This document shows, piece by piece, positions 1-9,982 of a DNA stretch of 35,739 nucleotides. Each line of letters starts with the position of its first letter. The first letter of the stretch is position 1. The notes under the pieces are model-generated. The model worked only from the letters and a program-made list of their open reading frames with translations. It was not told the DNA's origin and did not search any database. The translations under genes were made by a program, and so were the position numbers. This DNA comes from Chara braunii (taxonomy: Eukaryota; Streptophyta; Charophyceae; Charales; Characeae). The DNA lies in contig BFEA01000087.1 in assembly GCA_003427395.1 (NCBI GenBank), positions 1,318,962-1,354,700 of the forward strand. Reading direction: 5' to 3'.

Positions 1-984
1 CGTGCCACACTCTAAGTCCAAATGATTCGCCGCTCCGGCCAGGAGTTCTACCTTTTTCTCTGATTGGTTTTCTGTTTGTTTCTTTTATCTGAACTATCTA
101 TGTCCAGTATCGAGACGCGTGCGCAGACAGCGAAAAGAGAGGAAAGNGAGAGAGAAGGTGTGTTGTTTGAGAGTGTGAGAAGGGGTAAGAGGAGTTTTCG
201 TCCAAACGCAAGGAGAAAGCGGACCCTTCTTGAGAGTTCTACTGACGCCCCTTCCTCCAGCATGGCGGTCATCACATCTGCCCAATGGCAGGCCATGCTG
301 GACGCAGCAGACGAGAGCCAGAAACCATTCTTTCAAAAACTGTATGATAATGCCATGCAGAGGGAAAGAGAGGCAGCGGCAGCAACTAGAGCCGCCGATA
401 TTGCTGATAAGGTGGCTCTCCTTTGGATTCCGGAAGCCAATGCTAACCGGTTCCAGGAAGAACTAGCTACTGCTGTAGCAGCCTTGGTCCGACTGCTGAC
501 CTTGGAAAACCTTGAGTCTCGTATGACAGCACTCGAGCAGCGGAACGAAGAGCTGCAGGCTAAGGTAATTAGCCTCGAACAGTCCCAGCTGTCTGCCTCC
601 CGCCCTCCTAACCCTCGATCTGCTATAATCCCAACCTCTCAAGCCAACACAGCCCTCCTGCCAAGGGCAAGAGGAACCGTGGCAAGCGCAGGAACCGGCG
701 CTAGCTCCTCGAGCGGCAGCACCGGCAGNTCTGCGCTGGTCATGGTCCCGAATGCAGGGACATCAGCTCAAAACGCCGCAGTCCNTACTGGCGTTTAGTA
801 CAGCGGTCCCATGGTGGATAAGCGGGCGGCCACGCTGCCGTCCAAGTACGACGGGAAGGCAGACATCACCTCTTGGATTAGTTCCATGAGGTCGTACTTC
901 GAGGTCATGCGGACACCGCAAGAGGACCNAAGTATGATCATGGGGACTAATACTGAGCCCGCCATACGAAACCACATTGAGCTT

Positions 985-1106
985 CGATACCAATTGTTAC
1001 GATCCTGGTCACTTCCCAAGTGCAAATTCACAATGAAAGACAATGCCACCCAATTGCGAAAGAAAGCACTTGCAAAGAGATAAAGACCAGAGGAGAGGTA
1101 GAGAAG

Positions 1107-1138
<32 letters not shown>

Positions 1139-1366
1139 CACCAGCAAGACAAATGACAATTCCCCCTTCTCTCTCCACCTTCCTCCTTCCTCCCTCTCTT
1201 CACCAATCTTATTCCTCTCTCAATAATAATAATAACAATGAATGGATGAACCAAAATCAATGTCCGAAGTTCCCCCTTACTGCTGACTTGACTCACAACA
1301 ACAACAACAACAACAAGTCCACCATGGCTGTCTTCCCTCCTTCAACCTCCTCTCTCATGTATAGGC
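985..1366. mobile_element. Probable small insertion inside gag
   Basis: Gag-like protein stops abruptly after residues RNHIEL near 985 and resumes near 1367-1371 in a different frame. The intervening sequence of about 380 bp is unlike the flanks: it holds a GAA run, CT-rich stretches, AAT and CAA short repeats, and no gag similarity. I cannot define terminal repeats or a target duplication, so the borders are approximate. A small non-autonomous element or a solo fragment is possible. Confidence 0.4.
1101..1136 (+). repeat. (GAA)n microsatellite
   Basis: Eleven tandem GAA triplets lie inside the putative insertion within gag. Confidence 0.95.
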
Positions 1367-1567
1367 AGCAGGCTATAAACGCATAGACCTGACTGATTGG
1401 CTGAAGGTCACCCCTGTCCGTGCCCTTGAGGATCTTCTCCTTGACCGGTACCGAGATAAACATGTTGCGCTCAAGGCTAGGCTGAAGCTTGAGGCCCTCA
1501 AGGGCCAAACATGGAGGTCATCCATGCAGGCTTTGGAACAACACTTGACTGGTCTATTCACCACTAA

Positions 1568-1571
1568 CATG
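1568..1571. repeat. Target site duplication, left copy (CATG)
   Basis: CATG here matches CATG at 30420-30423. The wider direct repeat TAACATGTT (1565-1573 and 30417-30425) means the true duplication length is ambiguous between 4 and 9 bp. Confidence 0.7.
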
Positions 1572-1596
1572 TTATTCATTAAAATAGTACATTATT
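1572..1596 (+). repeat. Left terminal inverted repeat
   Basis: Begins TTATTCATTAAAATAGTAC. It matches the reverse complement of 30395-30419 with mismatches only at positions 7 and 14. The core AAATAGTAC recurs directly at 1601-1609, and AAAATAGTAC recurs at 30381-30390. Such short subterminal copies are typical of transposase binding sites (inference). Confidence 0.85.
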
Positions 1597-1609
1597 TTCT
1601 AAATAGTAC

Positions 1610-2890
1610 TTTTGTCGTTCGAGAAACTCGAAAGGTATACACGGCTGATGAAATAAGATGCTCATTATACATTAATACACAACGATCAGAGTCCCTGTTC
1701 AACGGATAAATCCTCAACTAAACTGGCACACATTCAGACAGTCAGTACGAACGTAGTATATCGAAGGTTTCCCCTTGTGAGGTACGCATATGAGTGACCC
1801 GAAAAAGGTCTTCGTTGAGGCTTTAAAGGGTGCACGGGAGTGAACATAATAGCTCATTTTTTAAGTTTAATTGAATACAACTAGGATAAGTAGGATACAT
1901 CCGAGTCATATGTTTCGATATAATCCATAATACACAAGTTGGCTAGTTTTATAGTAAAACTGGGATATATCCGAATAAAATATTTCATTATTCGGATGGA
2001 GAAAATCCGTTATGTTATTAATCGTGCGTCATTCATTAAATATCCTTGAAGTTCACTCAATCAAAAGGATGAACTTATGATCATAGCCCGGATCACCCTC
2101 CGAGGGAAAATTAACCAATATGTTATCATTCCAAGAACAATTATAGCTTAGCAGACATTTCTTAAAACAAAAGGGCATCGGACGGACTGAAGTGGTGGGC
2201 AACATTATGCAGAGATGTTATCATTTGCCGCTTGTCGGGTTCGACCTCGCAACCATGAACTTGTAACATCCCAACCCAATCCTGCCCACCACTCCGCCAC
2301 TGTCCTTGCTTTGAGATCTAATGATGTATGTTAACAAATAAAAGTGCACCCTCGGGAACCCCTTAAGAACTCTAGTAACCATCAGTCTTAAATTTCAACT
2401 AGATGGCGGTTGCATGTACATTATCACTTTACCAAACATTTCTCAAAACAAACGGGCATCGTACGGAGTGAAGTGGTGGGGAGCATATTATGTAGAGACG
2501 TTATCATCTGAGGATTGGGCGTTGGAGAAGGCTCAAACGAATGCGTAGGATACATCCGAATCAAACTGTGTACAGATTATCATATGTTGAAGTGACCAAG
2601 GACCATTTAATTATTTTGAAAGATCTCGCTGGATTTTGAAGACAATTGACAACTCATGAGAACTAGTTTGAAAAGCGAAGACAAATTAAAAACAGAGCAG
2701 GACACCCAGCCTACATAAGCAGGCACACAACCATTGTCGAGACAAATGAGAAGTACGCCGAAAAAATTGATAACAGTTATCTGGTCCGAATATTGTGAAT
2801 TCGTAACGGTCACCTCAAAAGTTTCCATTAACCAAAGATTTGGCAAGGCTATGTCGGACCGTTCATAATTAACCAAAAAATTTTCGTGGA
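1610..2890. other. AT-rich left subterminal region without a recognisable gene
   Basis: No credible reading frame is seen. The region contains a duplicated segment of about 80 bp (2149-2229 and 2428-2510, about 280 bp apart). It also holds three variant palindrome copies: TAGGATACATCCGA at 1891-1904 and 2546-2559, and TGGGATATATCCGA at 1961-1974. These left-end copies keep the right arm but have changed left arms. Confidence 0.6.
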
Positions 2891-3801
2891 AATTTCAACT
2901 AATCCGACATTCTAACACAAAAATTTGGAGATGTCGAGATGTCTCTCTAAAAAAACCTACACTATGAAAACATTCACAAATCCGACATCCTGACGGAACT
3001 CTAAAAACGTAAGACTCGTCACCACAGTGTCCCGAACTTGAAATCTTCAAAAGAAGTCTCTTCGGAAAGCGTTCACTAGCAGTTCCCATGTTGAACCGTG
3101 CACAATGCAAGCCGAGATAGGAGGTTGAGGCAGACCTTCGAAACCCATAATTGAAATCGAGAAACCTTGAACATCTCCCCCAACCATGACAACAGCATGT
3201 CTCAAGGACACAAGAATATCTGCAGCTTGCAGATAAGGTGCTGTAAAATCCCCCGGCATCTAGTTTCCCTCTTGACGCTCTTGTGTTTGGTTATCGTAAC
3301 AGTATCCTTATTCTCTGGGTCGGATGCATCCGAACCACAACCGACCATGAGCCAGGGTCGGCACTCGTGGCTTTCGTTAATACTTTACAGTGTGCAAATT
3401 TCAACTAATCTGACATTCGACCACAAAACTTGGGAAGTGTCGAGACTCGTCTCTCAAACTGGTGAAAATTAAAAATAATCAGAAATCACTATACTACGAA
3501 AATGTTCACAAATCCGACATAATTACACAAAATTCCAGAAACGTAGGACTGGTCACCAAACGTCTTAAAAAGTTGAAGTCCTCAGAAGAAGCCTCTTCGC
3601 AGAGCGTTCACTATCGGTTCCCATGTCGAACCGTCCACCATGCAAGCCGGGATTGGAGGTTGAGGCAGACCTTCAAACTCCGTAATGGAAAACGAGAAAC
3701 CCTCAATGTCACCCCCTGCTCCGAGCACAGCACGTCTCAAGGCAAAAAAAACTTCTGAAGCTTTTACATAAGCTCTTGTAAAATCTCCTCGCATCCAATT
3801 T
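2891..3801. repeat. Diverged tandem duplication, unit about 510 bp
   Basis: Sequence from 2891 to about 3262 is repeated with many substitutions and small indels from 3397 to about 3800. Both copies start with AATTTCAACTAATC and end with TGTAAAATC..C..GCATC. The unit includes a minus-strand coding segment, described separately. A perfect palindrome (TCGGATGCATCCGA, 3320-3333) lies between the copies. Confidence 0.8.
3047..3259 (-). pseudogene. Degenerate copy of the 3582-4032 exon
   Basis: On the minus strand this segment encodes a peptide clearly related to the C-terminus of the exon at 3582-4032. The pattern GDFT..Y..A is shared, followed by LR.AV, GGD..GFS.SI, FEGLPQPPI.AC and GSTWE. It lies in the upstream-lying copy of the 510-bp duplication. 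The upstream half of the exon is missing from this copy, so I read it as a truncated remnant rather than a separate gene. Confidence 0.55.
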
Positions 3802-4032
3802 TCACCCCGACGCTCATATATTTGCATGTCGAAAATGTTGAGATCAGTAAACCTCACCATGATGACAAACATTGTCTTTCCTCCCGCTACGATCCTGAAG
3901 ATTCTCTCATATTGAAAAGGAAACGCTCCTCCCTTTGTGATGATCGTCAGTCGTTCAGGTACTTTTATTTCAATGTAGCTCAAAATCTCATCCGTGTTTT
4001 CGAAGTACGTCAGAAGAGGAAAGTCTGCACAC
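3582..4032 (-). CDS. Unrecognised exon, possibly the 3' exon of the DDE-like gene
   Basis: The minus-strand frame encodes about 150 residues ending in a stop at 3582, with even codon use and mixed hydrophobic/charged segments (FRIVAGGKTMFVIMVRF; FEGLPQPPIPACMVDGSTWE). Reading the minus strand, it is preceded by a pyrimidine-rich tract and CTTTTGCAG, a good 3' splice site, so coding probably begins at 4032 and this is an internal or terminal exon. It lies about 160 bp downstream of the last open stretch of the DDE-like gene on the same strand, so it may be that gene's final exon. No donor site convinces me, so a separate gene is equally possible. I do not recognise the domain. A truncated duplicate lies at 3047-3259. 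Confidence 0.5.
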
Positions 4033-4189
4033 TGCAAAAGACAAAAGTCACAATAAAAGTGTCACATCAAGGTCAGGACCGAAAGTCCGAGGTCATGCTA
4101 CGACGACCAAAACGCCCCCACGCTCAATGTCAAAAATTGATGAAGAACTCTTGTTGATTTGAAACGCGTAACCCAGAGAGCACAAATCA

Positions 4190-4639
4190 TTAAGCAATGT
4201 ATTTCATGGAGTCAAGCGTGGTATGCACAGACCAGCATGGCAATACGTTCTCCTCACGAAAAGACGACAACCATGACACTCTCGATGATGTAGCCTCCTG
4301 CCCGCTCCCTTCTCCGGAAACGCTTTGTGTTTGAGCGTCAACGCCGTTTTCTAGGGTGGGAATTGCATTTTTTCTTACTTTCAGAGGAATCACAAGATCG
4401 ATGGTAAACTTTTTGGAGGACTCGCAGACATTCGTCCTCGTTTGTCTCATCCAAGAAAACGCAACGGTTGTGACATGTTGATACTCTTCCTCGTGCCCCG
4501 GAGCTTTTTTCCATTTTTTTTCCCAGGCGTCGACGTACAATTCTCTTAGTGTGCTCGCTTTTCCGATTGGAACCCAGTACTCCACTTTGAATTGGTTGTA
4601 AGTTGGCGAATCTTCGTTCTTGTCAACTTCATTGCGAAC
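4190..4639 (-). pseudogene. C-terminal continuation of the DDE-like gene beyond a TAG
   Basis: The frame of the gene at 4640-7222 continues without a shift past a single TAG (4640-4642) and stays open to 4190. It includes VEYWVPIGKAS and ELYVDAWEKKWKK. In related DUF7869-type proteins, as I remember them, the segment around the stop (FFWAG, stop, VRNE) corresponds to a conserved FWVGKV-like stretch followed by a YWVP-like one. That suggests the stop is a recent point mutation rather than the true end. Alternatives are stop-codon readthrough or a sequence error. The last 60 residues are Ser/Gly/Glu-rich and probably disordered. Confidence 0.55.
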
Positions 4640-7222
4640 CTAGCCAGCCCAAAAAAACACTCCTTGATGCATGTCCTCGTCTGACGGTTGCATAATGACA
4701 AAACTCTCGACATGCACATCTTCGCAAGGATCAAAGTTGGCCTTAGGCTTATCCCTCTGAAGACCCACGAATAGAGGTTCTCTCTGTAATTCGGATGCAT
4801 CCGAATTAGAGCAAGAACTTCTGTCTTCAACGACATGGGTGGTCTTTGGCCAGAATGCGGTGATGGGTGCCGAAGGCACCCCGTTGTCGATAATGTCCCC
4901 CACGTGTTTGACGTGATCTTCCCAAAACCGAAAAGCCCTATCTATCTTAGTCACCTCTTCGTCTCGGAAAGTCATCCAAGTTTCTCTTTTTTTTTCATAG
5001 ACTTCCAAAAACCTCTTCACACCCTCCAAACCATTCTTGTAATCGTCGAGGAACGCTGGTTGGACCGGCAAAGGATCGAAAGGTTGTTGCGGACCAGCGT
5101 AACCACCGTTGTCTGTTTGTTTGAACCAGTAAAGAGGACCATCCTCGGGCAACCACTTAGCGTCTGTGCAATACTCTTTATAGAACATGGCGGGATTATC
5201 ACCTATCATGTAGAATTTTAGCAAATGTGGCTTCAAAATCCCTATCATGCGCTTTAAAATATGCGGGTAAATAAACCCTCCCCAGTCTGTTATCCTATCA
5301 AGAAAAATACACTGTGGAGGAGTCTTATGAGACCGCTCTAGCAAAAGGAACAACTCATCCATTGTGTAGGCATCATTGTCCTTGAGTTTCTTGGAGAAAA
5401 CACTAAACGTGGCATCGACGTCTGTGTGCATGTGTCCAACTATCATAAAACCAATTTCTATTTCCTTGAAAATCCCGAACTTCACAAGAAGTGCTGCCAA
5501 TGCGAAGATGAATCTATTCTTGTTTTCTTTGAAGCAGTTGTCAGCTTGAATACGAAGAGACGGCGGTAGAGGTTTCCCACTGGATTGGATCTCCGTAAGA
5601 GTCCGCATTAAACACGTCGCCGTACTGCTGGGACCGTGTGTGTAGTAAGGAAAATATGTGTAAACATATATAGACGGATCCCGGCCATGGACTAGAACGA
5701 CCGTGAGACCAGTCTTCATCATCCTCTCGTGGTGCAAATCCTTCGAGTAGTTAGCCTGTCCTATATGCGGTATGGTAGTTTTCTTTTGATCCATGCCGTC
5801 AATAATGATGCATAGACACTCGGACTGCCGCAAGATGGAATCCATTTTGCAGCGGCTATAGTCTAGCCTGTGGTTGACTTGCAGCTCTTGATGTTTCCGC
5901 ATCCTATCTTTGGATTTCTTACGGTCCCTCTCGTACTTCGACTTGGCAATACGCTGCTTGTAGAATATACATTTTGCACACTTCGTGAATGTGTTGGACA
6001 TAGCTAGACTCACCTGCCAGAAGTGCTTACTCCACATAGCGTAGAAAGTCGATTCCGAGACAACTTCCGAGTGACACATCAAAAGATCAGAGCGCAATGA
6101 TTCGTAAATTGCTTGTTTTGTGAATGGCGCAGGAATCCTACGGCGAGGACGACAAACTTCATTTTTCCAGACCATGTCATTCGGCATATTATCGGCGTGG
6201 TCGTCGATGAATCGTTTCAACAGTGCAAGCATCGTGACGACTTTTTCGGATGGTTTAGACAAGCCCGAGTGCCCATGCTCCCTAACGACAACACCGTTAT
6301 CGTACATCCTTTTGTAGACATAGAATGTGTTACGAGAAATGTGGAGAATGTTACAGTACGCCTGCACGCACATCTTCCGTTTGCAAGTTACAGGCCTGAC
6401 CCACTCAGCACCACCTTCCATAACTGTGAAGTCATGTATGGTTTGCAACCACCACTTCGTCCTTTCCGCGAAACTTTTCGAGTAGAATGCCTCCCGCACC
6501 GGCCTGACAACCTCGGCTGTCAGTTCAGCGCAACACATCCGCCTACAACAGAGCATCCCTTGCACTGCCTGAAGTGACTGCATCCTGAGTTTGCCCATAG
6601 CTCGCCGATGCTGTGTCTTTTTGGCCAGTTCTTTGTTTTCCATAGAATAGGGTCTTCTTTCACCGGACATAGGCGCCGACAAAATGTACCGTATGTGGCG
6701 GTCCTCTTCAGAGAGGCAGCGCGAGCTCTGACTGTCTCGTGAATAGCAGTATTCAGTGATTTCATCCGTGGACGGTCCTTGACTCTCCTGGCACTGCGGA
6801 GGGGTAGACGAGGAAACCCTATCACCCCCATCGGCAACTCCCAAGGAAGAACCAGCAGTAGTGCAGTTGTTCGCACTATACACGTACTCTGTCCCACTAT
6901 AACTACAGTCACCGAGATTCCCCTCGGGTATGGAGCTCGACATCCCAGCGTCGGTCATTTCAGAACATGCTGAAGAGACTCTGGATGTACAATCGACACN
7001 AAGAAACTGGCCCCCGCTTCCAGTGTTTTTGTGGTCTTCGAGCACGTCACGACAGATGTACGAATGCGCGGTGGAGGTGGACAACTGTGTTCTCTTCCAT
7101 CGATGCCGAGTGTTTGAGTCACGTGACCGTTTTCCAGAGGAAGCACATGGCTCGAGTCGGGAAGAAGTACTATCGGCACTGCTCGGAACTCCAATGCCCA
7201 TAATCAATCCCTTCCCAGCCAA
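4640..7222 (-). CDS. DDE-like (DUF7869-type) protein, candidate transposase
   Basis: This 860-residue frame is the longest in the window. Residues 1-200 are Ser/Thr-rich and variable. Residues about 205-420 hold Cys-rich segments (MLCCRRMCC; CKRKMCVQAYC), a segment resembling a helix-turn-helix (NILHISRNTFYVYKRM), and a CAKC pair at 415-418. Residues 450-620 look like an RNase H-type core: IIIDGMDQ (Asp475/478), QADNCFKENKN (Asp561) and GHMHTDVDATFS (Asp601/603). That arrangement matches, from memory, DUF7869 proteins, which are multicopy and transposon-like in algae and oomycetes. The catalytic role is inference. Start ATG 7222 is the first in frame. The frame is closed by a TAG that looks premature. 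A perfect palindrome (4791-4804) sits in the C-terminal part, encoding SDASE. As the only DDE-like gene inside the TIRs, it is the best transposase candidate. Confidence 0.65.
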   Translation of the reverse strand: MAGKGLIMGIGVPSSADSTSSRLEPCASSGKRSRDSNTRHRWKRTQLSTSTAHSYICRDVLEDHKNTGSGGQFLXVDCTSRVSSACSEMTDAGMSSSIPEGNLGDCSYSGTEYVYSANNCTTAGSSLGVADGGDRVSSSTPPQCQESQGPSTDEITEYCYSRDSQSSRCLSEEDRHIRYILSAPMSGERRPYSMENKELAKKTQHRRAMGKLRMQSLQAVQGMLCCRRMCCAELTAEVVRPVREAFYSKSFAERTKWWLQTIHDFTVMEGGAEWVRPVTCKRKMCVQAYCNILHISRNTFYVYKRMYDNGVVVREHGHSGLSKPSEKVVTMLALLKRFIDDHADNMPNDMVWKNEVCRPRRRIPAPFTKQAIYESLRSDLLMCHSEVVSESTFYAMWSKHFWQVSLAMSNTFTKCAKCIFYKQRIAKSKYERDRKKSKDRMRKHQELQVNHRLDYSRCKMDSILRQSECLCIIIDGMDQKKTTIPHIGQANYSKDLHHERMMKTGLTVVLVHGRDPSIYVYTYFPYYTHGPSSTATCLMRTLTEIQSSGKPLPPSLRIQADNCFKENKNRFIFALAALLVKFGIFKEIEIGFMIVGHMHTDVDATFSVFSKKLKDNDAYTMDELFLLLERSHKTPPQCIFLDRITDWGGFIYPHILKRMIGILKPHLLKFYMIGDNPAMFYKEYCTDAKWLPEDGPLYWFKQTDNGGYAGPQQPFDPLPVQPAFLDDYKNGLEGVKRFLEVYEKKRETWMTFRDEEVTKIDRAFRFWEDHVKHVGDIIDNGVPSAPITAFWPKTTHVVEDRSSCSNSDASELQREPLFVGLQRDKPKANFDPCEDVHVESFVIMQPSDEDMHQGVFFWAG

Positions 7223-7480
7223 TTCCTATCGAAAACGTAACGGAAGGCAAGCTGGCGTGGGAGGGAAGTCTTGATCGATCGTCGTCGTATCACACCAGTG
7301 AAGCATTCCATTTTTCCCTGTGAGCAGAGCAACAGACGTTGACCCAAATCGCAGTCGAGACTGTAGTTGGAATTTTGCAATGATAAAGCGACAGAGATGC
7401 CTCCGCCAGTTGGGGAGCACTATAGAGGGCAGCGCAATGAAACAAAAAGACAATGCATAGCCAACCTTGAACCGGACAAC
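7223..7480. other. Intergenic region upstream of the DDE-like gene
   Basis: No reliable reading frame is seen. This should contain the promoter of the minus-strand DDE-like gene, but I find no convincing TATA box. Confidence 0.4.
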
Positions 7481-7790
7481 AAGCCTTCACCCTCACCGAT
7501 TTCACATGTATGGTGTAGAAATGGTGGGCCCGCGAGTATGTAACATACTTTAGAGTCGGATGAATCTGACGCAACGACGCAGGCAAATATCGAACTTGAC
7601 ATTAGACGTGCACAGCCAGCCTTCAACCGGACTACAAGCCTTGCCCGTCACCGATGAGACATGCTGTAGAAATCGAGGGTGCGCAAATATGTAACCGGTT
7701 TTAGACTCGGATGAATCCGATACAATGATGCAGGTAAATATTGGCAAGCCCGCATCGTCACAGGTTCTTATGTCGGATGCATCCAAGACA
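7480..7790. repeat. Two-copy 151-bp duplication, one palindrome per unit
   Basis: Two diverged units share ACAAGCCTT..CC..TCACCGAT, a TGTAGAAAT segment, a TATGTAAC segment and a palindrome: TCGGATGAATCTGA at 7556-7569 and TCGGATGAATCCGA at 7707-7720, exactly 151 bp apart. A third near copy (TCGGATGCATCCAA, 7773-7786) follows. Confidence 0.75.
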
Positions 7791-8013
7791 CTAAAATCCC
7801 GTGAGATTTAGACAATTGCAGCATACACCACCAGTGCGTCAAGTATGCAATGCCGAGCACCATCAGCACGCATACAGACGACGGAAGTGATCACGAGTCT
7901 TCCGCGTCGTAAGAAATTGACAACCTTCCCGCAGTACCAAAGAGTCGGCGGTCTGTGCTGTGGGGTGGCAAAAGCACTCTTAGGAAACCTCACGGTCTTG
8001 TTCGGAAATTGTT

Positions 8014-9060
8014 GGCGTAGCACCAGATGCTCACCAAACAGTTTCGAATGCCGATATAATGGACAGATCATATGATGCCTTACGATCAAGCAGTGGTTGA
8101 TAACTGGCCCCCTTTCCCGGTCTGGATCATTGAGAGCAGAGTTTCGCACTCCACCGTGAGATCCACATCGGAGAAGGGGACCTGCTACCCTGCCGCTGTT
8201 AACTTTAGTCATCATGAAGGAGTCTATGACGAGGGAACCCGAAAATGAGCAATTGCGGAGGAATATCGCGACCGCATGACGAACTTTTTGGCGTAGCACC
8301 AGATGCTCACCGACCAGTTCCGGATGTCGGTCGTATCGACACATCATATGATGTTTTACAAGCAAGCATTGGTTGATAGCTGGCCCCCTTTCCCGGTCTG
8401 GATCTTTGATAGCAGAGTTTCGCACTCCACCGTGAGATCCATATCGGAGAAGGGGACCTGCTACCCTGTCGTTGTTAACTGTAGTCATCACAAGGGAGTC
8501 TCTGACGCGAGAACCCGAAAATGAGCAATTGCGGGGGAATATCGAGGCCGCGTGACGAACTTTTTGGCGTAGCACCAGATGCTCACCGTCCAGTTCTGAA
8601 TGTCGGTTGTGTCGACACATCATATGATGTTTTACAAGCAAGCAGTGGTTGATAGCTGCCCCCTTTCCCGGTCTGGATCTTTGAGAGCAGAGTTTCGCAC
8701 TCCACCGTGAGATCCATATCGGAGAAGGGGACCTGCTACCCCGCCGCTGTTTACTGTAGTCATTATAAGGGAGTCTATGACGCGAGAACCCCAAATTGAA
8801 CAATCGCGGGGGAATATTGCGGCCCCAGGACGAACTTTTTGGCGTAGCACCAGATGCTCACCAACCAGTTTTGAATGTCGGTTGTATCGACACATCATAC
8901 GATGTTTTACAAGCAAGCAGTGGTCGATTGCTGGCCCCCCTCTGCGGTGTGGATCTTTGAGAGCAGATTTGACGCAATCCACCGTTAGACCCACATCGGA
9001 GAGGCAGACATGTCATCATGTCGCTGTTCACCTTAATCATCATGTGGGAGTCGACAACGC
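8014..9060. repeat. 276-bp tandem repeat, about four units
   Basis: The marker GGCGTAGCACCAGATGCTCACC starts units at 8014, 8290, 8566 and 8841 (written here only as a locator; periods are 276, 276 and 275 bp). Units differ by scattered substitutions and contain no TCGGATNNATCCGA palindrome. Because 276 is divisible by three, a minus-strand frame of 331 residues (7808-8803) stays open through three units with a 92-residue repeat. I regard that as a by-product, since no domain is visible. Confidence 0.9.
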
Positions 9061-9129
9061 GATGACCCTGCGATGTTCCAATCGGGAAGTTTTTTTGTGT
9101 TCTGTGCAGATGCTGAACATTCGGTGACG

Positions 9130-9680
9130 AGAAGGAACAAGCTCGAGCGGCCTGAAACTTCGGATGGATCCGAGACACAAGATGACATGCCGGACAAGGT
9201 CGATTGCAGCGTCGACCAGCGTCGCTCAGTCACTTTCGGTCTGGCAGCGGCTGTTGCACAGAGGGCTACGGACATGGCACCACATTTAATGGCATCCAAT
9301 CCAAAAATCATTGTCGCCGTCGCCGGGGGTGATCACGAGCCTTCGCCGTCGCGAGAAAAAGACCCGACGATTTCGCAACCGGGACGTGCTATGCATTCTG
9401 CGCGGCTGCTTATCATCGGCCCATATGCAGCGTATTGACGTAAAGAGGAGTTTCTTTCCGCGGGTTTCCAGGGAAACAGACGACTTTTGCGGGGATGAGA
9501 ATGAAAACGGTTGTGCAGCCGGTGATTTCGGATGAATCCGAGACACAAGATGCTTTGGTGGACATGCATGATTGCAGCCTCGGCCGTCGCCGCTCACGTC
9601 ATTTTCTGCCATGCAGCGGTTGTTGCACAGAGGTCCACGGACACGGGCACCACATTTCATGGCAGTACCAGACGATCTAG
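9130..9680. repeat. Two-copy 368-bp duplication, one palindrome per unit
   Basis: Segments starting at the palindromes TCGGATGGATCCGA (9160-9173) and TCGGATGAATCCGA (9528-9541) share CGAGACACAAGATG, GATTGCAGC.TCG, a CAGCGG.TGTTGCACAGAGG segment and CACCACATTT over about 130 bp. The spacing is 368 bp. No gene is evident. Confidence 0.75.
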
Positions 9681-9982
9681 AGAGCGGCGGACTGTTTGGA
9701 AGCGTTGTTTGCCTCGAAGGCGTGCAAGAACATAAACTCGATGGTCTGTAGTTATCGAGTCGCACATACAGAATCCGACGGGTTGTTGTTTGGCCAAGGA
9801 TCGTCCTTGGGGAAGCCTTCATGCATCGCCTTCAACGTTGGGTGCACCCGCGTGTATCTGATTGATGATTCAGATGAATCTGAAACACTTATAGAACGTC
9901 ACCTTCGCAAGTCTGCAGTGCTAGTTCAAATGCAACAACGCCGGTGTCAACTTTAGTTGTCATGAGGGAGTCTCCTTTTCCC
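9681..9982. other. Spacer with a co-varied palindrome
   Basis: No gene is seen. TCAGATGAATCTGA at 9870-9883 is a perfect dyad in which both arms carry the matching change (G to A in the left arm, C to T in the right arm) relative to the family consensus. Confidence 0.6.

Larger units (their letters stand above)
1..1571 (+). mobile_element. 5' part of a Ty3/gypsy chromovirus (interrupted by the giant insert)
   Basis: This stretch carries the 5' untranslated region and the first part of gag of an LTR retrotransposon whose remainder lies at 30424-35739. The gag frame at 1371-1571 continues without any lost base at 30424 once the insert and one CATG copy are removed. The 5' LTR and primer binding site are not visible, so they lie upstream of the window or are lost. 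The element itself is decayed: a stop inside gag and a probable internal insertion at about 985-1366. Single ambiguous bases (n) occur at 147, 728, 784 and 930. Confidence 0.85.
262..1571 (+). pseudogene. gag: gag, N-terminal part, broken
   Basis: Gag forms the particle of the retroelement in the cytoplasm. I choose ATG 262 as the start because the sequence turns protein-like from there (MAVITSAQW...). Residues about 25-110 are helical and Glu/Lys/Arg/Leu-rich with a heptad-like run (LENLESRMTALEQRNEELQ), a probable coiled coil. A Ser/Ala/Pro-rich linker follows. An in-frame TAG at 796-798 breaks it. The retrotransposon-gag core resumes in the same frame at about 799-985 (KYDGKADITSWISSMRSYFE). 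About 380 bp of unrelated sequence then intervenes, and the core continues in another frame from about 1371 (RIDLTDWLKVTPVRALEDLL) to the giant-transposon junction at 1571. Assignment to gag rests on this core plus the zinc knuckle and pol found past the insert. No intact product is expected. Confidence 0.75.

Noticed and set aside
7808-8803. A 331-residue minus-strand protein
   Set aside because: It only reflects the 276-bp tandem repeat whose period is a multiple of three. No motif, and poor composition.
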